A DNA stretch of 64,000 nt from Bacillus sp. IITD106 (GCF_019459225.1 NZ_JAIAZY010000008.1:52624-116623); one strand, 5' to 3'. Shown: positions 1 to 8,896, counted from the stretch's first letter. Notes: a model not told the origin generated them from the letters alone. Numbers and translations are program-made.

Positions 1-650
1 TGGGCAACGAGACCAGGTAATCTCACACTATGAATACGCATTCCTTCATAATTTGCCCCTCTTGCCCCTTTAATCGTTTCTTTTTCATTTGGATGTCCTT
101 GTTTTCGCTTTTCACGATTTGCCGTAATCATTTGCGCTGTTTTTAATGCTGTTCCAGATGGTGCGTCAAGTTTTTGATCATGATGAAGTTCAATGATTTC
201 AACGTTTTTGAAATATTTTGCTGCCATTTGTGAAAATTTCATCATTAGGATTGCCCCAATTGCAAAATTAGGAGCAATAATACAGCCAATGTCTTTTTCT
301 TCCGCTAATTTTCTTAATTCAGATATTTCTTCTTCCGTAAATCCTGTTGTTCCTACTACAGACCGTACCCCGTGTGATAATGCTGTTTTAGTATGTAGAT
401 AGCCAGTTTCTGGTACGGTCAAGTCGATTAGAACATCTGCATCAACATTTTGAAAACATTCTTCAACATCTGTATAGATTTTAACATCAAGAGTAGAAAA
501 GCCTTCTAACTCTGAGAGCAGCATTCCATTATTTTTTCGGTCCAATACTGCGACCAATTCAAATTCAGGTGTTTCTTTTACTAAATTGACCGCCTCTCTC
601 CCCATTCTTCCACGGGGACCAGCCACTACGATTCTTATTGGGTTTGCCAT
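1..650 (-). CDS. dapB: 4-hydroxy-tetrahydrodipicolinate reductase DapB (3' end cut off by window edge)
   Basis: This is the N-terminal 216 codons of DapB, which reduces 4-hydroxy-tetrahydrodipicolinate with NAD(P)H in the cytoplasmic diaminopimelate/lysine pathway; in spore formers the same pathway also supplies dipicolinate. The dinucleotide-binding loop (AGPRGRMG, about residues 10-17), the GTTGF segment and the catalytic [15 protein letters not shown] region (about residues 150-165) are visible when the minus strand is translated from the ATG at 650. The gene runs off the left edge, so the rest of the substrate-binding domain is not seen. It starts 2 bases after the ypjD stop, as in B. subtilis, and is probably co-transcribed with it. 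Confidence 0.95.
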   Translation of the reverse strand, partial: MANPIRIVVAGPRGRMGREAVNLVKETPEFELVAVLDRKNNGMLLSELEGFSTLDVKIYTDVEECFQNVDADVLIDLTVPETGYLHTKTALSHGVRSVVGTTGFTEEEISELRKLAEEKDIGCIIAPNFAIGAILMMKFSQMAAKYFKNVEIIELHHDQKLDAPSGTALKTAQMITANREKRKQGHPNEKETIKGARGANYEGMRIHSVRLPGLVA

Positions 651-651
651 A

Positions 652-990
652 TTATTCATCCTCACTTTTTCTCGTCCATCTGTCTTTATCACGAGTATTA
701 AATTTGTTCATTACTAAATCGTGAGCCGATTGCAAATCGATATTTAATGAATTCGCCAAACAAACTAGCACGAACAATACATCTCCGACTTCTTCCTCAA
801 TCGCTTTTTCTTCTTCTGTTGACTTTTTAGGTTTCTCTCCATAATGATGATTGAGCTCTCTAGCTAATTCTCCTAATTCTTCAGTCAGCCTAGCAAGCAT
901 TGCTAATGGACTAAAATATCCTTCTTTAAACTGACTAATATATGAGTCAACTTCTTCTTGAATTTGTTGTATAGTTTTCTGTTTAGTCAT
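652..990 (-). CDS. ypjD: MazG-like nucleotide pyrophosphohydrolase YpjD
   Basis: A 112-residue all-alpha protein with MazG-family signatures: an [10 protein letters not shown] helix near residues 37-46 and an [15 protein letters not shown] helix near residues 66-80, whose acidic residues would bind Mg2+ in a NTP pyrophosphohydrolase. Single-domain MazG-like proteins hydrolyse nucleoside triphosphates or (d)NTP analogues to monophosphate and pyrophosphate; the true substrate of this one is unknown. The ATG at 990 has an AAGGTG ribosome site 9 bases upstream. The stop lies 2 bases before dapB, and the same pair is adjacent in B. subtilis, so an operon is likely. The identity to ypjD rests on sequence type and neighbours. 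Confidence 0.9.
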   Translation of the reverse strand: MTKQKTIQQIQEEVDSYISQFKEGYFSPLAMLARLTEELGELARELNHHYGEKPKKSTEEEKAIEEEVGDVLFVLVCLANSLNIDLQSAHDLVMNKFNTRDKDRWTRKSEDE

Positions 991-1065
991 AATGTATCAC
1001 CTTTCACCATTATGTTAGCTAATACTTTTTTTATATTCAAATATAACTGTCTTAGTGTAGTAATT

Positions 1066-1095
1066 TTGTACAGTTTGTCAAAGATTGGTTATAAT
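1066..1095 (+). promoter_or_regulatory. putative sigma-A promoter of the YitT-family gene
   Basis: A perfect TATAAT lies at 1090-1095. A partial -35 (TTGTAC, 1066-1071) stands 18 bases upstream. It is 45 bases before the ATG at 1141, in the divergent spacer with ypjD. This is inference from consensus match only. Confidence 0.55.
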
Positions 1096-1140
1096 GAATT
1101 AGCTTCGTACCCAACACGATATTAAATCGGAGGCGATGAA

Positions 1141-2016
1141 ATGAAAGTTGGAATTAAATTTCAAAATGTTTTCTTCATTTTAATAGGCGCTGCCATCTTT
1201 TCTTTCGGTATCGTTCATTTCAATATGCAAAATAACTTGGCAGAAGGTGGATTTACAGGGATTACTTTATTACTTTATTTCGTGTTTCATATTAATCCTT
1301 CTATTTCCAACCTTGTATTGAACGTTCCTCTATTTTTTGTTGGATGGAAGCTGCTAGGCAGTAAATCTTTTATATATACCATTATTGGAACGTTAGCGGT
1401 ATCCTTTTTCTTATTTATTTTTCAAAAATATCAACTGAACATCCCATTGAATGGCGATTTATTTTTAGCCGCGTTATTTGCCGGTGTTTTTATCGGCATT
1501 GGTCTAGGCATTACGTTTCGATATGGCGGGACTACAGGCGGAGTCGATATCATTGCTCGTCTGCTCCTTAAATATAAAGGATTCAGCATGGGAAGAACAA
1601 TGTTTATGTTTGATGCAATCGTCATCACTGTATCCCTTTTGACGTATTTAAATCATGTGCAAGCTATGTACACTCTCGTAGCCGTTTTTGTAGGTGCAAG
1701 AGTCATTGATTTCATGCAAGAAGGAGCATACGCTGCAAGAGGAGCAATGATCATTTCTGAATTGGAGCATGAAAAAATAGCTGATGAAATCTTAATGCAA
1801 ATGGGAAGAGGCGTAACGGTTTTACGGGGCTACGGATCCTTTACAAAGCAAAATAAAGAAATTTTATATTGTGTCGTAGCCAAGAACGAAATCGTCAATT
1901 TAAAAAGAATTATTAATGCCATTGATCCCCATGCGTTTGTCTCTGTAACTGTCGTACATGATGTAATGGGTGAAGGCTTTACATTAGACGAAAATAAAAG
2001 ACCTTATGACGTATAA
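1141..2016 (+). CDS. ypjC: YitT-family (UPF0750) membrane protein, YpjC-like
   Basis: A 291-residue polytopic membrane protein. It has about five or six hydrophobic segments in residues 10-200 (the YitT/DUF161 region, including the conserved TFRYGGTTGGVDIIARLL block near residues 125-142), followed by a soluble C-terminal DUF2179 domain (about 205-285; GRGVTVLRGYGSFT, FVSVTVVHDVMGEGF). The family has no established biochemical role. GGAGG sits 8 bases before the ATG. It is one of the few plus-strand genes in the window and lies divergent from ypjD-dapB, as ypjC does in B. subtilis. A repeat element follows its stop and no intrinsic terminator is obvious. Confidence 0.88.
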   Translation: MKVGIKFQNVFFILIGAAIFSFGIVHFNMQNNLAEGGFTGITLLLYFVFHINPSISNLVLNVPLFFVGWKLLGSKSFIYTIIGTLAVSFFLFIFQKYQLNIPLNGDLFLAALFAGVFIGIGLGITFRYGGTTGGVDIIARLLLKYKGFSMGRTMFMFDAIVITVSLLTYLNHVQAMYTLVAVFVGARVIDFMQEGAYAARGAMIISELEHEKIADEILMQMGRGVTVLRGYGSFTKQNKEILYCVVAKNEIVNLKRIINAIDPHAFVSVTVVHDVMGEGFTLDENKRPYDV

Positions 2017-2038
2017 ACCAAGTTTTGCTTTCTAATTC

Positions 2039-2167
2039 GTTGATTTCCGCTCCAGGCGCTTCGCTTTCCGTGGGCGGTACGGGGAGCCTTCTCGGCGCAA
2101 GCCGCCTGCGGGGTCTCCCTTGCCCCGTATTCCCACAGGAGTCTACGCGTCTTACGCTCCAATCAAC
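2039..2167. repeat. GC-rich intergenic palindromic repeat element
   Basis: A roughly 129-bp block of much higher GC than its surroundings. Both ends start GTTGATT when read inwards, and the arms share further imperfect complementarity (GCTCC...GCGC on the left; ACGCTCC and ACGCG on the right). The centre has GGGGAGCC and GGGGTCTCC motifs. It sits between the convergent ypjC and purU genes. The end structure suggests a mobile or REP-like non-coding element. I recall similar sequences dispersed in other Bacillaceae genomes, but copy number cannot be judged here. Confidence 0.65.
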
Positions 2168-2244
2168 TTAGTGAGAAAATCAACCATTGATATTTATAAA
2201 CCGATATTATGTAAAAGCTAATCATTTTGAAAAAACAGATTTTT

Positions 2245-3138
2245 TTAGAATACAATCGTCTTATTCCCATCAACAATGACTCGGTCTTGCAGATGCCATT
2301 TGACTGCACGGGCCAATACGCTTCTTTCAATATTTCTGCCAATTCTCTTCATGTCGTCAACTTTATCATGATGGCTCACTCTTTCAACGCCTTGTTCGAT
2401 AATTGGCCCTTCATCTAAATCATTTGTTACAAAGTGTGAAGTTGCTCCAATCAATTTTACGCCACGATCATATGCACGCTCATATGGTCTTGCACCAATA
2501 AAAGCCGGTAGAAATGAATGATGAATATTAATAATTTGATTAGGATATTGAGAAACAAAATTAGGAGTCAATATTTGCATATAGCGAGCAAGAATAATTA
2601 ACTCAATCTCATGTTCCTTTAGTATTTTTAACTGTTTTTCTTCCACTTTAGCTCTAATATCTTTACTTGCAGGTATGTAATAAAATGGGATATTTACTGA
2701 TTTCGCTAATTGCTCGGCATTCTCGTAATTACTAATAATACAGCCGATATCCATCATTAGATCACCATTTTGCCACTCCCAAAGAAGCTCCATTAAACAA
2801 TGCAATTCTTTTGAGACAAAAATCGCAGTCTTTTTAATGTCACTAACATATCGAAATTCAAACTCCATATTAAATATCTCAGCTATTTCTTGAAAAGATT
2901 GTTCTATTTTTACTCGTCGATTAAGTAGATTGGGACAGCTAAATTCCATTCTTATAAAAAAATTCCCGCCCTCAGGATCTGCAGAATATTGGCTGGACTC
3001 TATAATATTAGCTCCATTATTCATAAGAAAAGTTGAAACCTTTGATACAATACCCGGTTGGTCCGGACATTTTATAAGCAGTCTTGCGCGGTCTTTATTT
3101 TGTTCCCGAAAGTGTTGATTACATACTTTATTTATCAT
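2245..3138 (-). CDS. purU: formyltetrahydrofolate deformylase PurU
   Basis: A 297-residue enzyme that hydrolyses 10-formyltetrahydrofolate to formate and tetrahydrofolate, balancing one-carbon units. An N-terminal ACT domain (about residues 17-90, starting RLLIKCPDQPGIVSKVSTFL) is followed by a formyltransferase-fold catalytic domain (about 100-297). The latter carries the family's INIHHSFLPAFIGARPYERAY segment (Asn-His-Ser active-site region) and GATSHFVTNDLDEGPII with the catalytic Asp. GAGGG stands 8 bases before the ATG. It lies convergent with ypjC and is not at this place in B. subtilis (where the homologue is ykkE), so this is a local rearrangement. Confidence 0.93.
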   Translation of the reverse strand: MINKVCNQHFREQNKDRARLLIKCPDQPGIVSKVSTFLMNNGANIIESSQYSADPEGGNFFIRMEFSCPNLLNRRVKIEQSFQEIAEIFNMEFEFRYVSDIKKTAIFVSKELHCLMELLWEWQNGDLMMDIGCIISNYENAEQLAKSVNIPFYYIPASKDIRAKVEEKQLKILKEHEIELIILARYMQILTPNFVSQYPNQIINIHHSFLPAFIGARPYERAYDRGVKLIGATSHFVTNDLDEGPIIEQGVERVSHHDKVDDMKRIGRNIERSVLARAVKWHLQDRVIVDGNKTIVF

Positions 3139-3293
3139 CCATACTTCCCTCTTTAATGTTTTTAGCTATTTTACTTTTTTTCAACAACATTTGCAAAAAA
3201 AAACGTGTATCAAATAATCAAATTACAATTTCGCTTCTCGTGATATATGTAAAGAAGTACATGGCAGCAACTTTTACTCGCTTTTGATAAAAA

Positions 3294-3322
3294 GAATACC
3301 CGGTGTACAAGACCGGGTATTC
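3294..3322 (-). terminator. intrinsic terminator after the YugP-like gene
   Basis: A 10-bp perfect stem (GAATACCCGG / CCGGGTATTC) with a 9-base loop lies just past the minus-strand stop at 3328. It is followed on that strand by TTTTTATC. Confidence 0.85.
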
Positions 3323-3327
3323 TATCA

Positions 3328-4014
3328 TTAATCGTTCCTCGTAATATTTGTGAAAATTAATATTAACCTTAACAATTCAAGTACTGCTACCGCTGCTGCA
3401 GCTACATATGTCATCGCTGCCGCGTTTAATACTTTTCTTGCATCTCGCTCTTCTGTATTGCTGATTAGACCGAGTGAAACAATTTGATCCATCGCTCTTG
3501 ATGATGCGTTAAACTCAACCGGCAATGTGACGATTTGGAATAATACTCCAGCCGCCATCAAAATAATCCCGATTAAAAGAAAATTTGAAAGGGCAGTACT
3601 GAAGATAATCCCTATCATAATAAAAACCCATGCAAGTTTTGAACTTATATTTGCTACTGGAACGAGTGCGTGACGAAAACGCAAAGCAGCATATCCATCT
3701 TTATCTTGAATCGCATGGCCAACTTCATGAGCTGCAACGGCTGCACCTGCTACTGAATGTTGGTGATAGTTAGACGATGAAAGATAAACCGTCTTATTCA
3801 TCGGATTATAATGATCACTTAAAATTCCTTGGGTTTCTCTAACCGCAACGTTTTCTAAACCATTTTCGTCCAAAATTCTACGAGCAACTTCAGCTCCACT
3901 CATCCCTGCAGAAGTTGGAATTTTTGAATATTTTGTGTATGCGCTTTTTACTTTCATCTGAGCCCAAATAGGGATAATAATAATAATCGCCAAATAAATA
4001 AAGTAAGCTCCCAT
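3328..4014 (-). CDS. membrane zinc metallopeptidase, YugP/COG2738 family
   Basis: A 228-residue membrane protein of the putative neutral zinc metallopeptidase family (Zn_peptidase_2). A hydrophobic N-terminus (residues 3-20) is followed by a HEVGHAIQ metal-binding motif near residue 95, two adjacent hydrophobic segments (about 120-165), and a further membrane helix at the C-terminus (about 200-225). The substrate is unknown. The start is fixed by GGGGGG 6 bases before the ATG. The B. subtilis member, yugP, is elsewhere on that chromosome, so this placement between purU and ypjB differs. A clear terminator follows the gene. Confidence 0.85.
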   Translation of the reverse strand: MGAYFIYLAIIIIIPIWAQMKVKSAYTKYSKIPTSAGMSGAEVARRILDENGLENVAVRETQGILSDHYNPMNKTVYLSSSNYHQHSVAGAAVAAHEVGHAIQDKDGYAALRFRHALVPVANISSKLAWVFIMIGIIFSTALSNFLLIGIILMAAGVLFQIVTLPVEFNASSRAMDQIVSLGLISNTEERDARKVLNAAAMTYVAAAAVAVLELLRLILIFTNITRND

Positions 4015-4072
4015 AATTAACCCCCCATTTCTAGTTGTTTACACTCTATTTTATTTGATTTTAGGATTATGG

Positions 4073-4861
4073 TCAATCATTTGGACCTTTTCGCTTTTGC
4101 TGCTGCATATTTTGGCCACGATATTTTCTCCAACTTACATAAGACAATGTAGAAATGATTATACCACCTGTCATAATCATAACCCACCAAATGGAAGGAT
4201 CCGTATCATCTTTATTTATTTCAGCAAACAGCTTTTTTAATTCGTTCTCTAGTCCATCCAATTCTTTCATCCATTTTTGTTCAGAAAATGTGGAACGATA
4301 TCGATCAATAAAGGCAATTCTAGAATCTAGTCTCTGAACTTTTTCAACAGGAAGAGAAATTTTTATACTAGGTTGAATGATGGAATAAGTAGATAAAAAT
4401 TCGTTCAGTTCGGTATTATAAAGAGTTTCATCACCTTCTAACGCCGCGCTTTTCACATCATTAAAGGCATTCATAATCGGTCTTTCCATTTCAGACCATA
4501 AAGGCTGATACTTAGAAATAATCGCATCTGTTGCTAATCGCAAAGCTGTAACTTTTTGTACTCTATCATTTGGATTTAATCCTACACTTGTTAATGCTTT
4601 TAAAGCTTCATGATGAGCTGCAGTTACAATACGAAGTTCATCCATTGTAAATTGCCTTTCAGCTACCCCTTTTTCTGAAAACAAATCCGCAAATCTTTCC
4701 AACATATTTTTAGCTTCTTCAAAACGGCCAAACCGTGTCAACTGTAAAGCTTCATCAGCAAGCTGATCTAATTCTGACATAGAGGATTTTGATTCGGCTA
4801 GTACAGAAAAACCAGAAAATAATAAGCCAACTATTAGAAGGATGATCAATTTTCCCCTCAT
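4073..4861 (-). CDS. ypjB: sporulation protein YpjB
   Basis: A 262-residue exported, membrane-anchored protein. It has an N-terminal signal/anchor (MRGKLIILLIVGLLFSGFSVLAE), a mostly helical extracytoplasmic domain and a C-terminal transmembrane helix (about residues 232-250, IWWVMIMTGGIIISTLSYVSW) with a basic tail. This topology fits the YpjB family, linked in B. subtilis to sporulation; the molecular role is unknown. An upstream in-frame ATG exists at 4924. I prefer the ATG at 4861 because GGGGAGGG lies just before it and the signal sequence starts there. It is downstream of ypjA on the same strand and likely co-transcribed. Confidence 0.87.
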   Translation of the reverse strand: MRGKLIILLIVGLLFSGFSVLAESKSSMSELDQLADEALQLTRFGRFEEAKNMLERFADLFSEKGVAERQFTMDELRIVTAAHHEALKALTSVGLNPNDRVQKVTALRLATDAIISKYQPLWSEMERPIMNAFNDVKSAALEGDETLYNTELNEFLSTYSIIQPSIKISLPVEKVQRLDSRIAFIDRYRSTFSEQKWMKELDGLENELKKLFAEINKDDTDPSIWWVMIMTGGIIISTLSYVSWRKYRGQNMQQQKRKGPND

Positions 4862-4939
4862 ACTTGTCCCTCCCCATACTACTGATAAAATGTATGTGAA
4901 ATGGGACAAGAATAGACCTAGCATTTTACATTTTCTAGG

Positions 4940-5536
4940 TCAATATAACCGAAGTTGGTTACCTTTTTTGCATCTGTGTACATAATACAGCGCTATTGCT
5001 ATTCCGATAATGCTGAGCCAAAATGTGAAATAACCAATTTCCCGAATATAGATCTCAAGTCCTGGATATTTTGGATATTGCATAAATACATAATCAATTA
5101 CGTCATTGTGCAAGGTCCAAACTGCTCCAACGAGAACATGCCACAATTTCAATTTATAAAATGGCGCATACAATATGCCTTGAATCGCCATTGCTGCGTG
5201 AGAGCCAATCAACATATACCCTTGCCAGCTTAAATCCCCCAAAACGGCAAGCGATAAGAAATTCATCACTACAGCCCATATACCATACTTAAATAACGTA
5301 ATGATGGCTAGCGCTTCGAATATTGGCCAATTTTTCCTAAGTAAAAACGCTGCTAACACAAATACAAAAAATAAACTTGCTGTTGGACTATCGGGAACAA
5401 ATGGAATAAATATAGTGGGAGTCTGCGCTATTTGAGGTTCATACCAAACATATCCATACAAAGTTCCTGCAATATTGATAAGTAATAAAAGCCATAAAAA
5501 ACGGCGATCGGCCAAATATGTATAAATGAAATTCAT
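4940..5536 (-). CDS. ypjA: DUF1405 membrane protein YpjA
   Basis: A 198-residue polytopic membrane protein with about six hydrophobic segments, matching the DUF1405 family found beside the qcr operon in bacilli. Function is unknown. Conserved-looking loops include GTLYGYVWYEPQI and WTLHNDVIDYVFMQYP. An open frame continues upstream to a TTG at 5575, but that stretch is the qcrC terminator hairpin. The ATG at 5536 is preceded by GGAAGG, so the shorter start is chosen. It lies between the qcrC terminator and ypjB and probably forms a unit with ypjB. Confidence 0.88.
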   Translation of the reverse strand: MNFIYTYLADRRFLWLLLLINIAGTLYGYVWYEPQIAQTPTIFIPFVPDSPTASLFFVFVLAAFLLRKNWPIFEALAIITLFKYGIWAVVMNFLSLAVLGDLSWQGYMLIGSHAAMAIQGILYAPFYKLKLWHVLVGAVWTLHNDVIDYVFMQYPKYPGLEIYIREIGYFTFWLSIIGIAIALYYVHRCKKGNQLRLY

Positions 5537-5564
5537 CGCGCTCTGCCTTCCGTATAATGTGGAA

Positions 5565-5587
5565 AAAGCCGGCAATTTGCCGGCTTT
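5565..5587 (-). terminator. intrinsic terminator of the qcrABC operon
   Basis: AAAGCCGGC / GCCGGCTTT stem with a short AAAT-type loop, just after the qcrC stop at 5595. It is followed on the minus strand by further T residues. Confidence 0.88.
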
Positions 5588-5594
5588 AGTGAAT

Positions 5595-6368
5595 TCATTT
5601 TTTATTTGCTATCTCTGAGACGAAATCTGCCAGCTTATCTAAATCCTCATCGGAACCATCAAAGGCATTCGCAGGCATTTTTTTATATCCCTTTGTAGCG
5701 ATTTCCTTAACCTCTTCCGGTGTATGACCAGTGCCAACTAAAGCAGGTCCTATACCAGATTTACCTTCCAGATTTTCACCATGACAACCGATACAGCTTT
5801 GGTTTGCATAAATTTTATATCCTTCTGCTTCCTTATCAACTTCAACAGCTTTTGTAATCTTCCCTTGTTGTTCAGCTGCAGCCCAATCGTGCATATCGAC
5901 AGCTTGCCAAGTCAAATAGAAAATAGCTGCAAAGGCAAGTAGCATAAAACCTGTTGCAAATGGACGCTTTGAAGGACGACGTTCAGGTCCACGATCGATA
6001 AATGGAGCAAGCATCAATCCTCCAAATGCAAGACCTGGAATAATTACTGTTCCAATAATATTATATGGTCCAGAAGCATACGAGTATTTCAATAATTGAT
6101 ACAAAAATAAGAAATACCAGTCAGGCATTGGAATATATCCAGTATCAGTAGGATCCGCAATACGTTCAAGCGGACTTGGATGTGCGACAGTTAAACATAA
6201 AAATCCAATTAGGAAAACAGCACCAACAAGCCATTCTTTTAAAAGAAAGTCAGGCCAAAATGCTTCTGTTTTTCCGGGATATTCGGAATAATCTTTTGGA
6301 ATATTCGGCTTGCGCTCAGCGGATACCCGTGAATCGCCGACGAATTTCATTCCTTTTCCACGATGCAT
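5595..6368 (-). CDS. qcrC: menaquinol:cytochrome c reductase, cytochrome b/c subunit QcrC
   Basis: A 257-residue subunit fusing the C-terminal part of cytochrome b (subunit IV-like) to a cytochrome c domain. About three membrane helices are visible (residues 44-62, 105-125, 138-156), with the PDWYFL motif near residues 82-87. The c-type heme site is CIGCH (C192, C195, H196), and a KKMPANAF segment near residue 233 offers the methionine ligand. It transfers electrons from the bc-type complex to cytochrome c in the membrane. AGGAGGGG precedes the ATG. It is the last gene of qcrABC. Confidence 0.97.
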   Translation of the reverse strand: MHRGKGMKFVGDSRVSAERKPNIPKDYSEYPGKTEAFWPDFLLKEWLVGAVFLIGFLCLTVAHPSPLERIADPTDTGYIPMPDWYFLFLYQLLKYSYASGPYNIIGTVIIPGLAFGGLMLAPFIDRGPERRPSKRPFATGFMLLAFAAIFYLTWQAVDMHDWAAAEQQGKITKAVEVDKEAEGYKIYANQSCIGCHGENLEGKSGIGPALVGTGHTPEEVKEIATKGYKKMPANAFDGSDEDLDKLADFVSEIANKK

Positions 6369-6398
6369 TGTGTCCCCTCCTTTATTCGAAAACTAATT

Positions 6399-7073
6399 TT
6401 ACAATGGTCCAGAGATACCTTGTCTCCGGATCATGATAAAGTGAGCACCCATTAATGCCATCAATGCTGCAGGCAAGAAAAATACATGAATGGCGAAGAA
6501 ACGAGTTAATGTTTGTGCCCCTACTATTGATGGATCTCCCGCAATCAATGTTTTCAAGTGAATACCAACAAGCGGAACGGATTCAACAATTTCAAGTGTT
6601 ACCTTCGTTGCGAATAGTGCTTTCATATCCCAAGGAAGAAGATAGCCAGTCAACCCAAGAGCAAGCATGACAAAAAAGATAAGGACACCAACAATCCAGT
6701 TAAGCTCACGAGGCTTCTTATATGCTCCTTGGAAGAACACACGAAGTGTATGTAAAAACATCATAACGATGACAAGACTTGCACCCCAATGGTGCATACC
6801 ACGGACGATTTGCCCGAATGCAACTTGATTTTGAAGATAATATACGGATTCCCAAGCGTTTTTAATATCAGGTACGTAATACATTGTTAAAAACATACCT
6901 GAAAGTATTTGGATAACAGTTATAAAAAATGTCAAACCGCCAAAACAATATACAAACGCAGAAAAGTGGTGGGCAGGATTAACATGCTCAGGCACTTCAT
7001 GGTCTGCAATATCTCTCCATATCGGCGTAATATCCAGACGCTCGTCAATCCAGTCGTACATTTTGTTAAGCAA
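6399..7073 (-). CDS. qcrB: menaquinol:cytochrome c reductase cytochrome b subunit QcrB
   Basis: A 224-residue b6-type cytochrome b with four transmembrane helices and two pairs of heme-ligating histidines (HHWGASLVIVMMFLH and RFFAIHVFFLP regions). The GYLLPWD motif of the quinol-oxidation side is near residues 143-149. It oxidises menaquinol and passes electrons to the Rieske protein. The start is a TTG at 7073: AAAGGAGG lies 8 bases before it, while the next ATG (five codons in) would be about 20 bases from the site. The resulting 224-residue length equals that of B. subtilis QcrB. Confidence 0.97.
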   Translation of the reverse strand: MLNKMYDWIDERLDITPIWRDIADHEVPEHVNPAHHFSAFVYCFGGLTFFITVIQILSGMFLTMYYVPDIKNAWESVYYLQNQVAFGQIVRGMHHWGASLVIVMMFLHTLRVFFQGAYKKPRELNWIVGVLIFFVMLALGLTGYLLPWDMKALFATKVTLEIVESVPLVGIHLKTLIAGDPSIVGAQTLTRFFAIHVFFLPAALMALMGAHFIMIRRQGISGPL

Positions 7074-7087
7074 GATTTATGCCTCCT

Positions 7088-7600
7088 TTACTTTCTCACG
7101 AATGGATTTGCTACTGGTGAACCTAGCATTAAAAAGCCGTCTTTTTCTTGCGTTGGATAAGCATCCAATGGTCCTCTAGGCGGAGTACCTGGCACATTTT
7201 CGCCATTTTTGTGATAAAGACCCATATGGCAAGGACAAAAGAACATATTTGGGTGTTTTTCGCTTCCTTCCCAACTTACAGTACAACCTAAATGTTTACA
7301 TACAGGTGATAGTGCAACAATCTCGCCTTTATCATCCTTGTAAACCCAAGCTGTTGAAGTTACTTCTGAAGTGTACCATGCATCTTGCTGTTCGTATTTA
7401 AAATCGACACGTACTGGATCAGCCGTAATATCGGCAATTTTCTTATCCGTCATTTTAAAATCACCAGCCGCATGTGCCTTTAACATAGGATCTACGGCGA
7501 AACGAAGCATAGGCATCAGCATTCCAGCAGCCATAAACCCACCTACTCCAGTGAGTGTGTAGCTTAAAAATTGACGTCTTGTTACAGGATTTTTGCTCAT
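7088..7600 (-). CDS. qcrA: menaquinol:cytochrome c reductase Rieske iron-sulfur subunit QcrA
   Basis: A 170-residue Rieske protein. The N-terminus carries a TRRQFL twin-arginine-type motif (residues 7-12) and one membrane anchor. The [2Fe-2S] ligands are C101-x-H103 and C122-P-C124-H125, with C106 and C124 placed to form the usual disulfide. It accepts an electron from menaquinol and moves it toward cytochrome c. It is the first gene of qcrABC, behind a good vegetative promoter at 7674-7702. In B. subtilis this operon is growth-phase regulated; I saw no convincing operator here. Confidence 0.97.
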   Translation of the reverse strand: MSKNPVTRRQFLSYTLTGVGGFMAAGMLMPMLRFAVDPMLKAHAAGDFKMTDKKIADITADPVRVDFKYEQQDAWYTSEVTSTAWVYKDDKGEIVALSPVCKHLGCTVSWEGSEKHPNMFFCPCHMGLYHKNGENVPGTPPRGPLDAYPTQEKDGFLMLGSPVANPFVRK

Positions 7601-7673
7601 CCTTTTCCCCCCTCTGTCAGTAAGGTAAGTCCATCGGACAATTTATGCACATTATACAAACTAGGACATAATT

Positions 7674-7702
7674 ATGATATATCAATAACGCGCCTTGGTC
7701 AA
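7674..7702 (-). promoter_or_regulatory. sigma-A promoter of qcrABC
   Basis: On the minus strand TTGACC (7702-7697) and TATCAT (7679-7674) are separated by exactly 17 bases. The start of qcrA is 74 bases downstream. Confidence 0.7.
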
Positions 7703-7748
7703 TAATATTGAAAGCTAAACATTGTCAACTATGTGGCGAATTGGTTAA

Positions 7749-8204
7749 TCATTTCTCTTGCCAAGCATTAATAATTTCACCTATAAGGCCTTTAAGCTGA
7801 TTATCGATGACAGAATGCTTGTGTTGCTCGTCCATGTGTTCTAGTGGAATAGAAGGCAGATAAATCAAAGTACCATTACAAGCTTCATTTAATGGCTTCC
7901 ATTTTGGATCAGATGTTAAATAAAAAACATACGAAAATCCTGCTTGCTTTGCATTATTTGTCCAACTATCTAGTTCTTCTATTATTTCATTCGGGTCCTT
8001 CACGTATGCAAAAGGTGGCAAAATGAGAGTTCTTCCTCTAAATTGCCTTTCTAAATGAATGGATAAAAGTTGTATAAATTCACCTTGCTCGGCCGCCCGC
8101 TTTATCCCACCATCTAAAATGACTGGCATTAATGGGATAATGGCTGTATCTATGTACTCCCTCTCAGTGGTGTACACGTGAACATCTTTCGCAGTCCAAT
8201 TCAA
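7749..8204 (-). CDS. ypiF: DUF2487 protein YpiF
   Basis: A 151-residue soluble protein of the DUF2487 family that sits just upstream of qcrA in bacilli. It has no recognised catalytic motif. The sequence reads as an alpha/beta protein (LILPPFAYVKD, FSYVFYLTSDPKW). Its function is unknown; proximity to qcrABC suggests a link to the cytochrome complex, but that is inference. The start is a TTG at 8204 with AGAGG 9 bases upstream; no nearby ATG has a better site. A promoter for qcrA lies between the two genes, so they need not be co-transcribed. Confidence 0.85.
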   Translation of the reverse strand: MNWTAKDVHVYTTEREYIDTAIIPLMPVILDGGIKRAAEQGEFIQLLSIHLERQFRGRTLILPPFAYVKDPNEIIEELDSWTNNAKQAGFSYVFYLTSDPKWKPLNEACNGTLIYLPSIPLEHMDEQHKHSVIDNQLKGLIGEIINAWQEK

Positions 8205-8292
8205 AACCTCGCACCTCTTTTTCTAATATGTTCTAATTGGTATTCTATCATTCATGATTAAAAAACGAATGTAATATGCACTAAGAAGAAAA

Positions 8293-8320
8293 AATCCTCC
8301 CTTTATCATTTGAGGGAGGA
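8293..8320 (-). terminator. intrinsic terminator after ypiB
   Basis: TCCTCCCT / AGGGAGGA stem with a 12-base loop, followed on the minus strand by TTTTTTC. It lies 3 bases past the ypiB stop and separates ypiAB from ypiF-qcr. Confidence 0.88.
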
Positions 8321-8322
8321 AG

Positions 8323-8868
8323 CTATGTTTTCCTTAATTCATTTAATTGCTTTGCAAGTTTTGCAAAAGCTTTATGATCCCGCTTTTCAAGAGATTCATC
8401 TATGGCCTTTAATAATTTTTCTTCATGGAACAGCATAATACTCTTCTCAAGGATTTGCTGTGCATACATTTTATCTTTCTCACTTAAATACACTTTATTT
8501 TGAACGAATGGGTTTTCTTCAAGTACGGCTGCATATTGGTGTGATAGATTTGAAGCCCTGAAATTAATTTGTATATATATGTCTTCTTCTCGATTTAGTC
8601 GAATATCATGAAATGATTTTTCAGCATCAGTAGTCATAATATTTTCCTTATAAAATCGAAATGGAACTTCTCTAGTACAATGTGTGGACATGATTAAACC
8701 TCTCGGACAGCATTGTGCATCTTCAACAAAATGAACTTTTTCCATGAGTTGATCGTGGCTCATTAAATAGTTAAGGATCCAGACCGATTCTCTTCTTTTT
8801 AATTGATAACGATTTAGAAACCAACGAATAAATTCTTTTTTCTCGTTGACAGATACAGGGGTTTCCAT
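8323..8868 (-). CDS. ypiB: UPF0302 family protein YpiB
   Basis: A 181-residue soluble protein of the UPF0302 (YpiB) family, with an N-terminal region ([27 protein letters not shown]) and a charged helical C-terminal segment. Function is not established; genetic data in the family have suggested an influence on levels of other proteins, but nothing in this sequence shows a mechanism. The reading frame is open further upstream to 8907. The ATG at 8868 is chosen because GAGGAGGG precedes it and MetGluThrProVal is a typical family start. It immediately follows ypiA and ends in a terminator. Confidence 0.88.
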   Translation of the reverse strand: METPVSVNEKKEFIRWFLNRYQLKRRESVWILNYLMSHDQLMEKVHFVEDAQCCPRGLIMSTHCTREVPFRFYKENIMTTDAEKSFHDIRLNREEDIYIQINFRASNLSHQYAAVLEENPFVQNKVYLSEKDKMYAQQILEKSIMLFHEEKLLKAIDESLEKRDHKAFAKLAKQLNELRKT

Positions 8869-8896
8869 TGTATTTCCCTCCTCTGCAAAAGTTATC

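Noticed and set aside
3084..3287. plus-strand hydrophobic ORF upstream of purU
   Set aside because: It overlaps the purU start on the other strand, has no ribosome site, and covers AT-rich spacer whose hydrophobicity is expected by chance.
5537..5575. TTG start and longer YpjA
   Set aside because: That stretch is the qcrC terminator hairpin; the ATG at 5536 has GGAAGG upstream.
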